64,000 bases of DNA from Limosilactobacillus oris DSM 4864 (GCF_001434465.1 NZ_AZGE01000001.1:226002-290001); one strand, 5' to 3'. Shown: positions 1 through 9,061, counted from the first letter of the stretch. Notes: generated from the sequence alone by a model not told the origin. Made by a program: numbers and translations.

Positions 1-38
1 TGCGTCATTAGGTAGCGGTAAAAACTTTCCTGGTTCAT
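1..38 (-). CDS. YozE family protein (UPF0346), N-terminal fragment
   Basis: Only the first 12 codons lie inside the window; the rest is cut off at base 1. The visible start reads MNQESFYRYLMT, which resembles the SFYxxLMT opening of the small YozE/UPF0346 SAM-like proteins of Firmicutes. A purine-rich ribosome site lies just upstream of the ATG. It follows ypmS on the same strand by 16 bases, so it is probably the last gene of the degV-ypmR-ypmS group. The family has no established function. Identification rests on 12 residues and is tentative. Confidence 0.6.
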   Translation of the reverse strand, partial: MNQESFYRYLMT

Positions 39-54
39 ATAAAACTCTCCCTTC

Positions 55-660
55 TTAATTAGTCGGAACCGTAATCAGGAACTTAAACCGTCCCTGGGCC
101 ATGTTAATTTCCTGAGCCGAATACTTTAGCGACCGTTTAGCACTATACTGGTTAAGATCCAATAAGATTGTCTTCTTCTTCGCGTCAATTTTTACCCATT
201 TGGGAACATTATAGTTCTTCGCAATGTAGCCCATCACGATTTTAACAGGAATATTGAGCCGGCCAATTGACAATCCCTTAGCCCGCAACAAAACATTGCC
301 GTTCTTTTGCCGCTCGGGAATAAAGTTGAGGGCAAAGCGAATCTTGGCTCCCAGAAACTTAGTGTCCCCGGCCAAGGTCGCATACTGCTGGCCGACAATA
401 AAGGTGTACTTGACCTGCTGGCCCTTCAAGAAACGGTTTAGGTAGTTTGCCGCTAGCGCATTCACCTGATGACGATTGAGTTCAACCGTCATCGAGGTGT
501 CGCCAATGTCAGCTTTGCGGGTTACTGCTGGGGTTGGTGCCGGCGCCGTCACCCGGTTGACAACGATTCCGGTTGCCAGCACAATCACCGCCAGCAAAAC
601 GATAAAGGCCCACTTCCACCGGTTCACTGGCCGGTTTGTCTTTACTGATCTTTTCTCCAT
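55..660 (-). CDS. ypmS: YpmS family membrane-anchored protein (DUF2140)
   Basis: A 201-residue protein with a basic N-terminus, one transmembrane segment at about residues 17-36, and an extracytoplasmic domain of beta character. Layout and position directly after a YpmR-type hydrolase match YpmS of Bacillus and lactobacilli. No catalytic motif is visible and the biochemical role is unknown; a cell-surface role is only inferred. It starts 3 bases after the ypmR stop, so the two are almost certainly co-transcribed and coupled. Confidence 0.8.
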   Translation of the reverse strand: MEKRSVKTNRPVNRWKWAFIVLLAVIVLATGIVVNRVTAPAPTPAVTRKADIGDTSMTVELNRHQVNALAANYLNRFLKGQQVKYTFIVGQQYATLAGDTKFLGAKIRFALNFIPERQKNGNVLLRAKGLSIGRLNIPVKIVMGYIAKNYNVPKWVKIDAKKKTILLDLNQYSAKRSLKYSAQEINMAQGRFKFLITVPTN

Positions 661-663
661 AGT

Positions 664-1575
664 TTACCTCTTTACGTACTCCCAACTGTCGTGCCGCTGC
701 ATTGCCTGGAAAAGGCGGTCAGCCATCTGCTCGTAGCCGCGGTGGTTGGGATGAAAATTATCTTCGGTCGAAATGTACTGGTTTAAATTATGATCCTTAT
801 TCTTCATAATGTTAAGCAAACGCGCCTGGGTAACCTTCCCCTGGTTGGCCTGCTCTTCTTTCCGCACCAGTTGTTGACGCTGGGCCGCGGTCTTGTACTG
901 TCCCCACGACATTAAATGATTAATGTCGACGAAGTAGGCCCGCTTATATCCCCGGGTCACCGCTGCCGTCGTTGTGTTCCACTTGGCGATGGAATCATTG
1001 ATGGTATCCACATCCGGGAAGTAGGTATAAACAGGGTTATAGATACTCAGGACAAAAATCGGGGCCTGCGGGTTTTCCTTGCGGACCGCCTGGAGCAGTT
1101 TATTTAAACTTGCGGTATAGGTCTGCTGAGCGGCCGCAACGTCCTTGTCAATCGTCTGCGGTGAGTTTAGGACATTTTTCTCCAGATTCTGCAGCAAGTC
1201 GTTTCCCCCAACGGTCATGGTAATTACATCGGCCTGGCGGAGATCCTGCCGCATCGTTTTTTGTGCGTTTAGGCGCGCAAGGATTTGGTCAGACCGGTCC
1301 CCGCTAACGCCGTAGTTAGCCGTTTCAACGGTGGTTTGCCGGTAGTGGTGTTCAATTTTTTGCTTAATGATCCCGACATAACCGCCATTCTTCGTTTCGT
1401 CCCCCTGGCCGAAAGTCAACGAATCACCGACCGCCACCAGGTGAACATCCTTCTTTTGAACGTACACCGGCTCTGCTGACCGCTGCCCAGCCAGGTGGTT
1501 ATAAAAATACCACCCGCCGCCAAGCACGGCCAGCAGGCATAGCAACAGTAATCCTAGCCACCATTTCCTCTTCAC
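664..1575 (-). CDS. ypmR: SGNH/GDSL-family hydrolase, membrane anchored (YpmR-like)
   Basis: Predicted 303-residue lipase/esterase-like hydrolase. I chose a GTG start (VKRKWW) because an AGGAGG site lies 5-11 bases upstream; longer frames run back through the intergenic hairpin. Residues 5-26 form a signal anchor. The GDSL box (GDSL, residues 50-53) supplies the nucleophilic Ser, a GGND motif follows, and a C-terminal HPNHRGY supplies the His of the SGNH set. The active site should face outside the membrane. The substrate is not known; family members deacylate lipids or cell-wall esters. ypmS follows directly. Confidence 0.85.
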   Translation of the reverse strand: MKRKWWLGLLLLCLLAVLGGGWYFYNHLAGQRSAEPVYVQKKDVHLVAVGDSLTFGQGDETKNGGYVGIIKQKIEHHYRQTTVETANYGVSGDRSDQILARLNAQKTMRQDLRQADVITMTVGGNDLLQNLEKNVLNSPQTIDKDVAAAQQTYTASLNKLLQAVRKENPQAPIFVLSIYNPVYTYFPDVDTINDSIAKWNTTTAAVTRGYKRAYFVDINHLMSWGQYKTAAQRQQLVRKEEQANQGKVTQARLLNIMKNKDHNLNQYISTEDNFHPNHRGYEQMADRLFQAMQRHDSWEYVKR

Positions 1576-1599
1576 AGCATAATCCTCCTCTGAACAAGA

Positions 1600-1720
1600 A
1601 GAGACCGGGAACCACCCCAGTCTCTTTACTATTTTAAAACTAATAATGTTATCACGCAGTAGCTTGCCGCGCGGCACCAGGCCGGGACAGCAAGCCAAGC
1701 AAGCTGGTTTAACCCTGCGT
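1600..1720 (+). repeat. Dispersed hairpin repeat, family A, copy 1
   Basis: It begins with a hairpin (AGAGACCGGG paired with CCCAGTCTCT, one G-T pair) followed by a T-rich tract. About 30 bases later comes a foldable block bounded by ACGCAG and CTGCGT, with inner arms AGCTTGC and GCAAGCT. The same order (hairpin, T-rich stretch, then CGCRGTAGC plus an inverted repeat) recurs at 42798 and 50182. Here it separates degV from ypmR and would weaken read-through between them. Orientation is given by the T-rich side. Confidence 0.6.
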
Positions 1721-1736
1721 CCTTGTCAATCTTAAC

Positions 1737-2579
1737 CTATTCAGTATAGTACAGCAGGCAGCAAGCGCCCATCCCCGTATGGGTGGCAATAATCGGCACC
1801 GTCTCCCGAACAACTACTGGGATATTCGGGTAAAGTTCTTCGACCGCCGCCTTGAGCCGGTCAACTTCCTTGTCACCCTCTACATGGGAGATCCCAATCC
1901 GCACTGGTTTGGGCCCTTCCGCCATCTCCTTGAGAATCCGGTCCCATTCCTTGTGGATAGCCTTGGTCCCGCGGCCCTTCATAATGATATGGATTTGGCC
2001 ACCGTAGACCTGAAGCATGATTTTAATATTCAGAATATTTGATAGGGCACCGGCAAACTTGCTAACCCGACCACCTGCTACCAGGTTATCGAGGTTGTCA
2101 ATTGCCAGGTAGAGCTTTGACTTTGCCAGGACGTCCTTCATCTTGGCAATCGCGTCGTCAACACTGCCGCCGTCCTCCAGGACCTTGGCTGCGGCAACAA
2201 TTTGAAAGGCCATCCCCTGGTCGGTCGTCTGTGAATCATAAACCGTGACCTTCGTCTTAGTCATCGTGGCTGCCTGCTCCGCCGCATGGACGGTCCCGCT
2301 AATCGACTCCATCATCGTTACGCAGAGGACTTCACTCCCGTCCGCGCCGAGCTTGTCAAAGGCGTCGACGAATTTCCCGATTGGCGGTTGGGACGTCTTG
2401 GGTAATGACTTAGCATTCTTCATCATTTCCGGGAACTGGTCATTAGTAATGGTCTCCCGTTCAACGTAAATCGTGTCGTCAATCATTACCGTTAGGGGAA
2501 TAATCGTAATATCATACTTTTTAATTTCTTCTTCGGTTAAGCCTGCCGATGAATCACAGACAATTTTTACTTGAGACAT
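1737..2579 (-). CDS. DegV family fatty-acid-binding protein
   Basis: A 280-residue protein of the DegV family, two-lobed cytoplasmic proteins that bind a fatty acid. In Staphylococcus and relatives such proteins (FakB) hand fatty acids to the kinase FakA for phospholipid synthesis. The N-terminus (IVCDSSAGLTEEE) and the later PLTVMIDD stretch are typical, and the length is normal. An AGGAGG-like ribosome site lies just upstream. A perfect 10-bp inverted repeat lies 43-67 bases upstream of the start. FakA is not in this window, so the partner is inferred. Confidence 0.85.
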   Translation of the reverse strand: MSQVKIVCDSSAGLTEEEIKKYDITIIPLTVMIDDTIYVERETITNDQFPEMMKNAKSLPKTSQPPIGKFVDAFDKLGADGSEVLCVTMMESISGTVHAAEQAATMTKTKVTVYDSQTTDQGMAFQIVAAAKVLEDGGSVDDAIAKMKDVLAKSKLYLAIDNLDNLVAGGRVSKFAGALSNILNIKIMLQVYGGQIHIIMKGRGTKAIHKEWDRILKEMAEGPKPVRIGISHVEGDKEVDRLKAAVEELYPNIPVVVRETVPIIATHTGMGACCLLYYTE

Positions 2580-2621
2580 GGAAAATTCGCTCCTCCTTGT
2601 CGGCCATTATGTGTTATAATT

Positions 2622-2646
2622 TTACCTAGTTTTGATAACTAGGTAA
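2622..2646. promoter_or_regulatory. Perfect 10-bp inverted repeat upstream of degV
   Basis: TTACCTAGTT and AACTAGGTAA flank a 5-base spacer. The site lies between the divergent degV (-) and hemolysin III (+) genes, about 16 bases downstream of a minus-strand TATAAT at 2662-2667. It could be a repressor operator or a 5'-leader hairpin. No T-run follows on the degV side, so it is not an obvious terminator. Confidence 0.5.
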
Positions 2647-2773
2647 TGGGTTTACAAAATCATTATAACGAAAAACGGTTATATTTAAATACCTAATTCA
2701 ATTTTTTATAGTAATAGTATACCAAAAAGCCCTTTAGAATTCACCGCGGATTGGTACGAAAGGAGTAATAAAG

Positions 2774-3415
2774 TTGGCACAAACAAGCAAGACAGATACT
2801 AGAACACTCTTAATTGAAATTGGAAACGCAATTACTCACGGGATTGGCACCGCCCTGGCAATCGCTGGGTTAGTCTTTTTGATTATCAGAGCAGCTCATA
2901 CTGGAAGTCCCATGCGGGTCGTGACCTTTACGGTTTACGGCAGTATCCTCATCCTGTTCTATCTCTCGTCGACACTCTTCCACGCCCTCGTCTTTACCAA
3001 GGCTAAGCACCTCTTCCAAATCTTTGACCACTGCATGATCTACATCCTAATTGCCGGCACCTACACCCCCTATTGTCTGGTTGCCATCAGGGGCTGGGAA
3101 GGCTGGACGATGTTTGGCATTATCTGGGCACTGGCCGTCCTGGGTGTCGTTTACAAAAGCATCTGGCTCAAACACAAGAGCAACTACTCGACCCTGATTT
3201 ACGTCCTGATGGGCTGGCTGTGTGTCTTTACCTTCTTCCCCCTCTGGCACGCACTGGGGCCGGTCGGCTTTGGCCTCTTGCTAGCCGGCGGCATTACTTT
3301 TACCTTAGGGGCGTTGCTGTACAGTCGGCCAACCGCTTACACCCATTTTATCTGGCACTTCTTCGTTCTGGCCGGAACAGCACTGATGTACTTCTCAATT
3401 CTTTTTTACGTCTAA
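2774..3415 (+). CDS. Hemolysin III / PAQR family membrane protein
   Basis: A 213-residue integral membrane protein with about seven hydrophobic segments. It has the family's conserved polar positions: SSTLFH in the second membrane segment, HCMIY further on, and a C-terminal HFIWHFF motif. The Ser/His/His set is thought to bind a metal. Despite the name, haemolysis is not established for most members. The start is TTG, chosen because AAAGGAG lies just upstream. The last 21 bases overlap, tail to tail, the end of folA on the other strand. Confidence 0.88.
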   Translation: MAQTSKTDTRTLLIEIGNAITHGIGTALAIAGLVFLIIRAAHTGSPMRVVTFTVYGSILILFYLSSTLFHALVFTKAKHLFQIFDHCMIYILIAGTYTPYCLVAIRGWEGWTMFGIIWALAVLGVVYKSIWLKHKSNYSTLIYVLMGWLCVFTFFPLWHALGPVGFGLLLAGGITFTLGALLYSRPTAYTHFIWHFFVLAGTALMYFSILFYV

Positions 3416-3892
3416 CACCCATTTTTCAAACCAGCAGACGACCTGGCCAGCTTCTTCGACCGGTTCGCGGCTAACCCGGTGCCACTGATCATAATCGATC
3501 GGTGGCATTTTTGTATCGCCACCATAGTGACCATTGATCACCGTCCGGGTCAACACCGTCGCCTGGTCAAGCAGCTGAGCAAACACCTGCGCCCCGCCGA
3601 TGACGCTCACCGTTTCCGCACCAGTCTGGGCTAGCCACTGCTTAAAATCAGCGGTCGTGGCAAACGACTGGACCCGCTCATCAGCAATCGGATGGTGAGT
3701 CAGAACGATATTCTCCCGCTGGGGCAGCGGCCGGCCAATTGACTCGTAGGTACGCCGGCCCATCACAACGGGATGACCGACCGTCTCCTTCTTGAAGTGA
3801 CGCAAATCCGCGCTCACGTGCCAAGGAAGGTCATGGTCCTTGCCAATCCAGCCGTCGAGATCCTCCGCCCACACAAAGTTTACTTCTGTCAT
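3395..3892 (-). CDS. folA: Dihydrofolate reductase
   Basis: 165 residues, normal for bacterial DHFR. It reduces dihydrofolate to tetrahydrofolate with NADPH, regenerating the cofactor that thymidylate synthase oxidises. The N-terminus carries WAEDLDGWIG followed by LPW and HFKKET, with the substrate-binding Asp/Glu region and the NADPH-binding MGRRTYESIG. It lies 10 bases after thyA on the same strand, a classic pairing. The 3' end overlaps the convergent hemolysin III gene by 21 bases, so no terminator fits between them. Confidence 0.95.
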   Translation of the reverse strand: MTEVNFVWAEDLDGWIGKDHDLPWHVSADLRHFKKETVGHPVVMGRRTYESIGRPLPQRENIVLTHHPIADERVQSFATTADFKQWLAQTGAETVSVIGGAQVFAQLLDQATVLTRTVINGHYGGDTKMPPIDYDQWHRVSREPVEEAGQVVCWFEKWVLDVKKN

Positions 3893-3902
3893 TTAAAACC
3901 TC

Positions 3903-4865
3903 CTAGACTGCTACCGGAGCCTTAATTGCGGCCTCGTGAGTGTAACCCTCCAACTTGATGTCTTCCATTTCGTACTGGTCAATCAGCTTCGGTTCTGCCG
4001 GCAGAATCAACCGTGGTGCCTCATGCGGCGTCCGGGAGAGCTGCTCCTTAATCTGGTCGAGGTGGTTCAGGTAAATGTGGGCATCCCCTAAGGTATGCAC
4101 GAAGTCCCCCACCTGTAAACCGCACTGGTGGGCAATCATGTGGGTCAGGAGCGCGTAACTGGCAATGTTAAACGGAACTCCCAGGAAGATGTCAGCACTC
4201 CGCTGGTAGAGCTGACAGCTGAGCTTGCCATCGTTAACGTAAAATTGGAACATCGTGTGGCACGGTGGGAGAGCCATCGATGGCACGTCCTCTGGATTCC
4301 AAGTGGAAACAATCATCCGCCGTGAATCCGAGGTCGTCTTGATCTGGTGAATGACGTTAGCAATCTGGTCAATCGTTTCCCCATTGCTGGTCTTCCAGTG
4401 CCGCCACTGGCTACCGTAAACTAGGCCGAGGTCCCCGTACTTTTTCGCGAAGTCCGCGTCGTCAATGATCCGCTGGCAAAAAGCCTTCTTTTCTGCCAGG
4501 TACTGCTTCTTAAAGTCCTCATCGACCAACCAGCGGTGACCAAAGTCGGTCATGTCTGGGCCCTGGTACTCGTCACTTTCCACCCACTTCTTAAAAGCCC
4601 ATTCGTCCCAGATATGGTTATGGTGCTGGAGGAGGAAACGGATGTTGGTGTCGCCTCGTAGGAACCACAAGAGTTCACTTTTGATTAAGCCAAACGGGAC
4701 CTTCTTGGTCGTTAAAATCGGGAAGCCCTTTGCAAGGTCAAAGCGCATCTGGTAGCCAAAGACCGACCGGGTTCCCGTTCCCGTCCGGTCAGTTTTTTCA
4801 TGACCGTTTTCCAAGACGTACCGGGCGAGGTCCAGGTATTGCTGTTCATTTTGATTTACTGCCAC
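3903..4865 (-). CDS. thyA: Thymidylate synthase
   Basis: 320 residues. It methylates dUMP to dTMP with methylenetetrahydrofolate. The catalytic Cys202 lies in PPCHTMFQF, and [11 protein letters not shown] is the phosphate-binding and active-site region. The protein is about 50 residues longer than the E. coli enzyme because of an insert at about residues 88-140, as known for Lactobacillus thymidylate synthases. It is third in the cca/ABC-F/thyA/folA group, with 16 bases to the gene before it. Confidence 0.97.
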   Translation of the reverse strand: MAVNQNEQQYLDLARYVLENGHEKTDRTGTGTRSVFGYQMRFDLAKGFPILTTKKVPFGLIKSELLWFLRGDTNIRFLLQHHNHIWDEWAFKKWVESDEYQGPDMTDFGHRWLVDEDFKKQYLAEKKAFCQRIIDDADFAKKYGDLGLVYGSQWRHWKTSNGETIDQIANVIHQIKTTSDSRRMIVSTWNPEDVPSMALPPCHTMFQFYVNDGKLSCQLYQRSADIFLGVPFNIASYALLTHMIAHQCGLQVGDFVHTLGDAHIYLNHLDQIKEQLSRTPHEAPRLILPAEPKLIDQYEMEDIKLEGYTHEAAIKAPVAV

Positions 4866-4881
4866 TTGTCTTACTCCTTTA

Positions 4882-6783
4882 CTATTCCACGTAATTGCTC
4901 AAGTATTCCCAGCGGGCCGTCTTTTCATCGACTTCCTGCTGAACTTCATTTAATTCCTTTTGGAGAGCCGCTAGTTTCGGGTAGTCGTTAGCGGCCGCCG
5001 CCATTCCCTCTTCAATTTCCTGCTGCTTCTGGCTGAGGTCATCCAGGTCTTGGTTGATCTGCTTCCATTCGATTTCCTCGGCATAGGTCAACTTCGTCTT
5101 TTCGGCTGGCTGCTTTTGGGTGGATGCGGGACGGCTGGTCTTGGCTTTTTTGGCCTTAGGAGCATCCTGCTCACTTTCCTTAGCCTGCTGTTGCTGCTTC
5201 AGGTAGTCCGTGAAGTAACCCGTGTAGCGTTCGATGTTTCCCTGTCCATGGAAAATCAGCAGGTTATCCGCCACTTTATCAAGGAAGTAACGGTCGTGAG
5301 ACACCGTGATGACCGTTCCTGCAAAGTGATCCAGGTAGTCCTCTAGCACCGTCAGCGTTCCAATATCCAGGTCGTTTGTCGGCTCGTCGAGGAGCAGGAC
5401 GTTCGGTTGCTGCATTAAAATCTTGAGCAGGTACAACCGCCGCTTCTCACCACCAGATAGCTTTCGAATCAGCGTGCCGTGCATAAAGCGTGGGAAAAGG
5501 AAGCGTTCCAGGAGCTGGGTAACGCTGAGCTTGTTGCCATCCTTGTCCGTCACGCTATCAGCCACCTCGGTCAGGAAACTAATCATTCGCTGGTCATCAT
5601 CGACCCCCTCGGTTTGCTGAGTATAGTAGCCTAACTTGACCGTTTCACCAATCTTAACGACCCCACTGTCTAATGGCAGCCGGTCAGCAATCACGTTCAG
5701 GAGACTAGTCTTGCCAGCCCCGTTTTCACCGGTAATCCCAATTCGGTCACCGGCTTGGACCAACCAGTTAAAGTCCTGAAGGATCTGGTGATCGCCCAGG
5801 GTAAGGTTGGCATCCTTAAACTCAATCACATCTTTTCCCAACCGTTGGGAGCCAAGGTTGATTGAGATGTCCTCATCGGTCTTGAGCTTGCCAATTTCCC
5901 CCTCCAGCTTGTGGAAGTGGTTAATCCGGCCCTTCTGCTTAGTTGAGCGGGCCTTGGCCCCTGTCCGCATCCAGGCCAGTTCCTTTTTATAGAGCTGCTG
6001 ATTCTTGCGTTCAGTTTCCTTGGCAAGTTCAACCCGCTCGGCCTTTTTTTGTACAAAGTCCTGGTAATTGCCATCATACTGGTACAGTTTACCAAAGGAA
6101 AGTTCCCAAATATGGTTGGTGACCTGGTCCAGGAAGTAACGGTCATGGGTTACGACAACGACTGCTCCCTTGTAGCCCGCCAGGAAGTCCTGTAGCCAAA
6201 CAACCGAATCAAGATCCAGGTGGTTGGTCGGTTCGTCTAACAGCAACAGGTCAGGTTGCTGAATTAAGACTTGCGCTAGGCCAACCCGCTTGAGCTGGCC
6301 TCCAGACAAGTCAGCGATTCGCTGGCTGGTGTCAGTGATTTTAAGCTGGGTTAAAATCGTCTTAATCCGGCTATCAGCCTCCCAGGCGTCCTCCTGGTCC
6401 ATTCGTGCTTGCATCTTCGTGTAGCGGTCGCTGGCCTGCTGGTCCTCTGGATGGGCGCTAAAGTCAGCCAGGGCTTGCTCGTATGCCCGAATCGTCTTGA
6501 AAACCGGTTGTTCTCCATCAAAGACGGCTTCCATAATGGTTTTGCCTTCATCCAACCGGGGCTGTTGGCGGAGATAGCCAATCGAATAGTCGTTAGGCGT
6601 GGTAATCGTCCCGCTCTCGGCACTGGTTTCCCTTGCGATAGCGTTTAGCAGACTTGTTTTACCGCTCCCGTTAACCCCGATCAGACCAATCCGGTCGTTT
6701 TCATTAATAATGAAGTTTACGTGGTCAAAAAGGACTTTTTCACCGTAAGTACTGGTCAGCCCCTCTACCTTCATCGTTTGCAT
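4882..6783 (-). CDS. ABC-F family ATPase (Uup/YfmR-like)
   Basis: 633 residues with two ABC domains and no membrane segments, the mark of ribosome-associated ABC-F proteins. First domain: Walker [10 protein letters not shown] near residue 37 and signature LSGGQLKR. Second domain: Walker [10 protein letters not shown] and signature LSGGEKRR. A charged linker and a C-terminal coiled coil at about 560-633 match the Uup/YfmR subgroup, thought to rescue stalled ribosomes. It is not obviously an antibiotic-resistance type. It lies between cca and thyA with short gaps (18 and 16 bases), so it is probably in their operon. Confidence 0.9.
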   Translation of the reverse strand: MQTMKVEGLTSTYGEKVLFDHVNFIINENDRIGLIGVNGSGKTSLLNAIARETSAESGTITTPNDYSIGYLRQQPRLDEGKTIMEAVFDGEQPVFKTIRAYEQALADFSAHPEDQQASDRYTKMQARMDQEDAWEADSRIKTILTQLKITDTSQRIADLSGGQLKRVGLAQVLIQQPDLLLLDEPTNHLDLDSVVWLQDFLAGYKGAVVVVTHDRYFLDQVTNHIWELSFGKLYQYDGNYQDFVQKKAERVELAKETERKNQQLYKKELAWMRTGAKARSTKQKGRINHFHKLEGEIGKLKTDEDISINLGSQRLGKDVIEFKDANLTLGDHQILQDFNWLVQAGDRIGITGENGAGKTSLLNVIADRLPLDSGVVKIGETVKLGYYTQQTEGVDDDQRMISFLTEVADSVTDKDGNKLSVTQLLERFLFPRFMHGTLIRKLSGGEKRRLYLLKILMQQPNVLLLDEPTNDLDIGTLTVLEDYLDHFAGTVITVSHDRYFLDKVADNLLIFHGQGNIERYTGYFTDYLKQQQQAKESEQDAPKAKKAKTSRPASTQKQPAEKTKLTYAEEIEWKQINQDLDDLSQKQQEIEEGMAAAANDYPKLAALQKELNEVQQEVDEKTARWEYLSNYVE

Positions 6784-6801
6784 TTTATCAATCCTTCTTT
6801 G

Positions 6802-8007
6802 CTATCCTAAAATGGCGGCCCGTTGCAGCAGCTCAGCTTTGTCATTTGCCAGCCGACCATTAACAACGTCTTCCACCAGGGTGTTCAATACTTTTCCCAG
6901 GGCGGGGCCTGGTTTTAACCCGGCCTCCTGAATTAAAGTTCGGCCATCCACCGCCAGCTCCTTGGCCGTCTTGATTGGCAACTCATCGTACTGCTTTTTC
7001 AAACTAGCCGCTGCTTGCTGCCAGCCGTAAACTGCCGCAACCTGGTTAGCGTCGCTTAATGCCGGCCAACCAACCGTAAACATCAGGTCTGGAGTGACTT
7101 GTTTCTGGCGGAGAGCATTGACCGCTAAAATAATCTTTCCCACCTGACGGATGGTTTCATTCGATGTTTTCCACGTACGCAGGAACTTAGCCGCCTGCTT
7201 TCCACTCAAGCCCAGTTGAACAGCCAGCAATGCCCAGACTTGGTCGACATTTGTCAGGGCCCAGCCATTAGCATTCACTAGCAGGAGACTGAGTTGTTGG
7301 CGAGCAGCTTTCAGTCCTGGACAATATTGGTAAAGGCCCGTTTCCAGGAAGTCCTTTAACCCTGCGGGCGGGTTTTGGCCTAAAAACATTTTTTCCAGTT
7401 CTACCCGGATCCGCTCCACAGCGATCTTAGCTAGCAGGTGCGCATTGGCGTTAATGCCTTCCAAGGTTGGCCGGTCAATCACGAAGTCCAACTTGCTGGC
7501 GAAGCGGACCGCGCGCATCATGCGGAGGGCGTCTTCATGAAAACGTTCGTTGGGGTCACCCACCGCCCGGATCAGTCGGCGCTGCAAATCACCCAAGCCG
7601 TCAAAGAGGTCCACTACCTCGCCGTTTTCACGCAGGGCCAGGGCATTAATGGTAAAGTCCCGGCGTTGTAAGTCCTCAGCTAGGGAGCGCACGAAGGTGA
7701 CATTGTCTGGTCGGCGGAAATCCTGGTAGCCAGACTCGGTCCGGAAGGTAGTGGTTTCATACCCAACCCCGTGGTCAAGAATCATCACCGTCCCGTGTTC
7801 GATTCCGGTATCAACCGTCCGTTTAAAAATTTGCTTAATTTCACTAGGGTAGGCACTCGTCGCAATGTCAATGTCATGAATCGGGTCACCGAGAATGGTG
7901 TCGCGAACACAGCCACCGACAAAATAGGCCTCAAACCCCGCCTGCTCGATTTTTTGCAGTACCGGACGGGCGGGTTCAAATATTGGTGGTAATTTTTTTA
8001 TTATCAT
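6802..8007 (-). CDS. cca: CCA tRNA nucleotidyltransferase
   Basis: 401 residues, class II enzyme that builds or repairs the 3' CCA of tRNAs. The nucleotidyltransferase motif GGCVRDTILG and the metal-binding DIDIATS appear at about residues 32-50, and RRDFTINAL and RMMRAVRFAS follow as in bacterial CCA-adding enzymes. The ATG start has AAGGGA eight bases upstream. It is the first gene of the cca/ABC-F/thyA/folA group; its promoter lies between 8008 and 8151, opposite a divergent recombinase-like gene. Confidence 0.95.
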   Translation of the reverse strand: MIIKKLPPIFEPARPVLQKIEQAGFEAYFVGGCVRDTILGDPIHDIDIATSAYPSEIKQIFKRTVDTGIEHGTVMILDHGVGYETTTFRTESGYQDFRRPDNVTFVRSLAEDLQRRDFTINALALRENGEVVDLFDGLGDLQRRLIRAVGDPNERFHEDALRMMRAVRFASKLDFVIDRPTLEGINANAHLLAKIAVERIRVELEKMFLGQNPPAGLKDFLETGLYQYCPGLKAARQQLSLLLVNANGWALTNVDQVWALLAVQLGLSGKQAAKFLRTWKTSNETIRQVGKIILAVNALRQKQVTPDLMFTVGWPALSDANQVAAVYGWQQAAASLKKQYDELPIKTAKELAVDGRTLIQEAGLKPGPALGKVLNTLVEDVVNGRLANDKAELLQRAAILG

Positions 8008-8050
8008 TTCATCAATCCCTTACCGTGAAATTTTGTAACAATCAGTATTG

Positions 8051-8059
8051 ATTATAGCA
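8051..8059 (-). promoter_or_regulatory. Extended -10 promoter element for the cca operon
   Basis: On the minus strand the sequence reads TGCTATAAT, an extended -10, about 44 bases before the cca ATG. No good -35 is visible. On the plus strand TGTTATAGT at about 8110 may serve the divergent gene at 8152. Confidence 0.5.
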
Positions 8060-8151
8060 AATCCCGGCTCATCATGCGAAAGTCTTTATTTAGCGGTTTG
8101 GTTTTTGTGTTATAGTTAAAGTAAATAATTTCTTGAAAGTGAGCTTCAACC

Positions 8152-8979
8152 ATGGATTATCCCTACCAGCAAAATTTCCGCCGGTTCCTTGACCAGCAGG
8201 AGCTTTCCCCGCTGACCATCAAAACCTACGACACCAGCCTTACCAACCTCTTTAACTACTTGCGTGCGAACCGTCCCCAATTTGCCCAGCAACCGACACT
8301 CGACAACCTAACCGAAACGGATGTCCGCGCCTACCTTAACTACCTCCGGGACGACAAGCAGATCACCATGACGACTTACAACAAAATTCTTTCACAGCTG
8401 AACCGCTATTTTCGCTACCTCTTCACCCACCAACTGATCAGCGACTACCCCACCCTTACCCTGCACGGGCAGGCGGTGGCTCCCAACCAGCGTGTTGCTA
8501 GCAAGTGGTTAGCAAAGCTCGACCAGTTGTTAGCGGATGAGCACTTGCACTACTACACCCGGCTCACCCTGCTCCTGAGCAAGTATGGCTTCACGGTCGG
8601 TGAATTTCTCCAACCGGGATTTTACCAGGTCTTCGGTCAGCTACCACTGGCCACCCCCGCTGAGCAGCGCTTTCGTCGCCAGTTGCTGGACTATCTCGCT
8701 CCCCGGCAGCGGCTACAACACTCGTCCGACCTCTTTCTCAAGCAGCGGTTCAACCCCACGAATCCCCGGCTGAGTAACCCCGCCCTGCATAAGTTCCTCC
8801 ACCAGGACGAGGAATACCTGGGGTTCAGCCTCGCCCCCAAGTACCTGCACCAAAGCTACATCCTGCTCTACCTGGCCGAACACCGCCGGGACAGTGACCA
8901 ACAGCTTGAGGACGCCCTCCACCTTGATCCGGCCTCACTGCTCTACTACCAACGGCTTTTGATCAGCGCCGACCTCTAA
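8152..8979 (+). CDS. Degenerate tyrosine recombinase-like protein
   Basis: 275 residues with the two-domain plan of Xer-type recombinases: a SAM-like core-binding domain (about 5-95) and a catalytic-like domain (about 115-275). The reading frame is intact, but the key residues are changed. The first Arg (TGLRxSEL in active enzymes) is Thr148 in YGFTVGEF. In the HxxR box (PHTLRHS) the sequence is PKYLHQS, so His, Arg and His become Lys230, His233 and Gln234. Only a Tyr (265/266) near the nucleophile position remains. It should bind DNA but not recombine it; the real role is unknown. Convergent with the TPR gene, divergent from cca. Confidence 0.75.
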   Translation: MDYPYQQNFRRFLDQQELSPLTIKTYDTSLTNLFNYLRANRPQFAQQPTLDNLTETDVRAYLNYLRDDKQITMTTYNKILSQLNRYFRYLFTHQLISDYPTLTLHGQAVAPNQRVASKWLAKLDQLLADEHLHYYTRLTLLLSKYGFTVGEFLQPGFYQVFGQLPLATPAEQRFRRQLLDYLAPRQRLQHSSDLFLKQRFNPTNPRLSNPALHKFLHQDEEYLGFSLAPKYLHQSYILLYLAEHRRDSDQQLEDALHLDPASLLYYQRLLISADL

Positions 8980-9014
8980 TTGACAGTAAGTTGGCAGTGT
9001 TTCCCTTTAAAAAG

Positions 9015-9061
9015 CCCAATGAGCTCCAGCGCTCGGTAAAGCCGAACTGGAGCTCATTGGG
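9015..9061. repeat. Dispersed hairpin repeat, family B, copy 1
   Basis: A perfect 15-bp stem (CCCAATGAGCTCCAG with CTGGAGCTCATTGGG) closes a loop CGCTCGGTAAAGCCGAA, which can itself pair TCGG with CCGA. The core recurs at 45777 and 56222. It lies between convergent genes. Read on the minus strand the stem is followed by CTTTTT, so here it can also act as the terminator of the TPR gene. Outer AGTGT/ACACT arms at 8996 and 9067 extend the fold. Confidence 0.75.

Noticed and set aside
4882..6783. ABC-F protein as an antibiotic-resistance factor
   Set aside because: The C-terminal coiled coil and housekeeping operon fit Uup/YfmR; the long inter-domain linker typical of resistance types is not evident.
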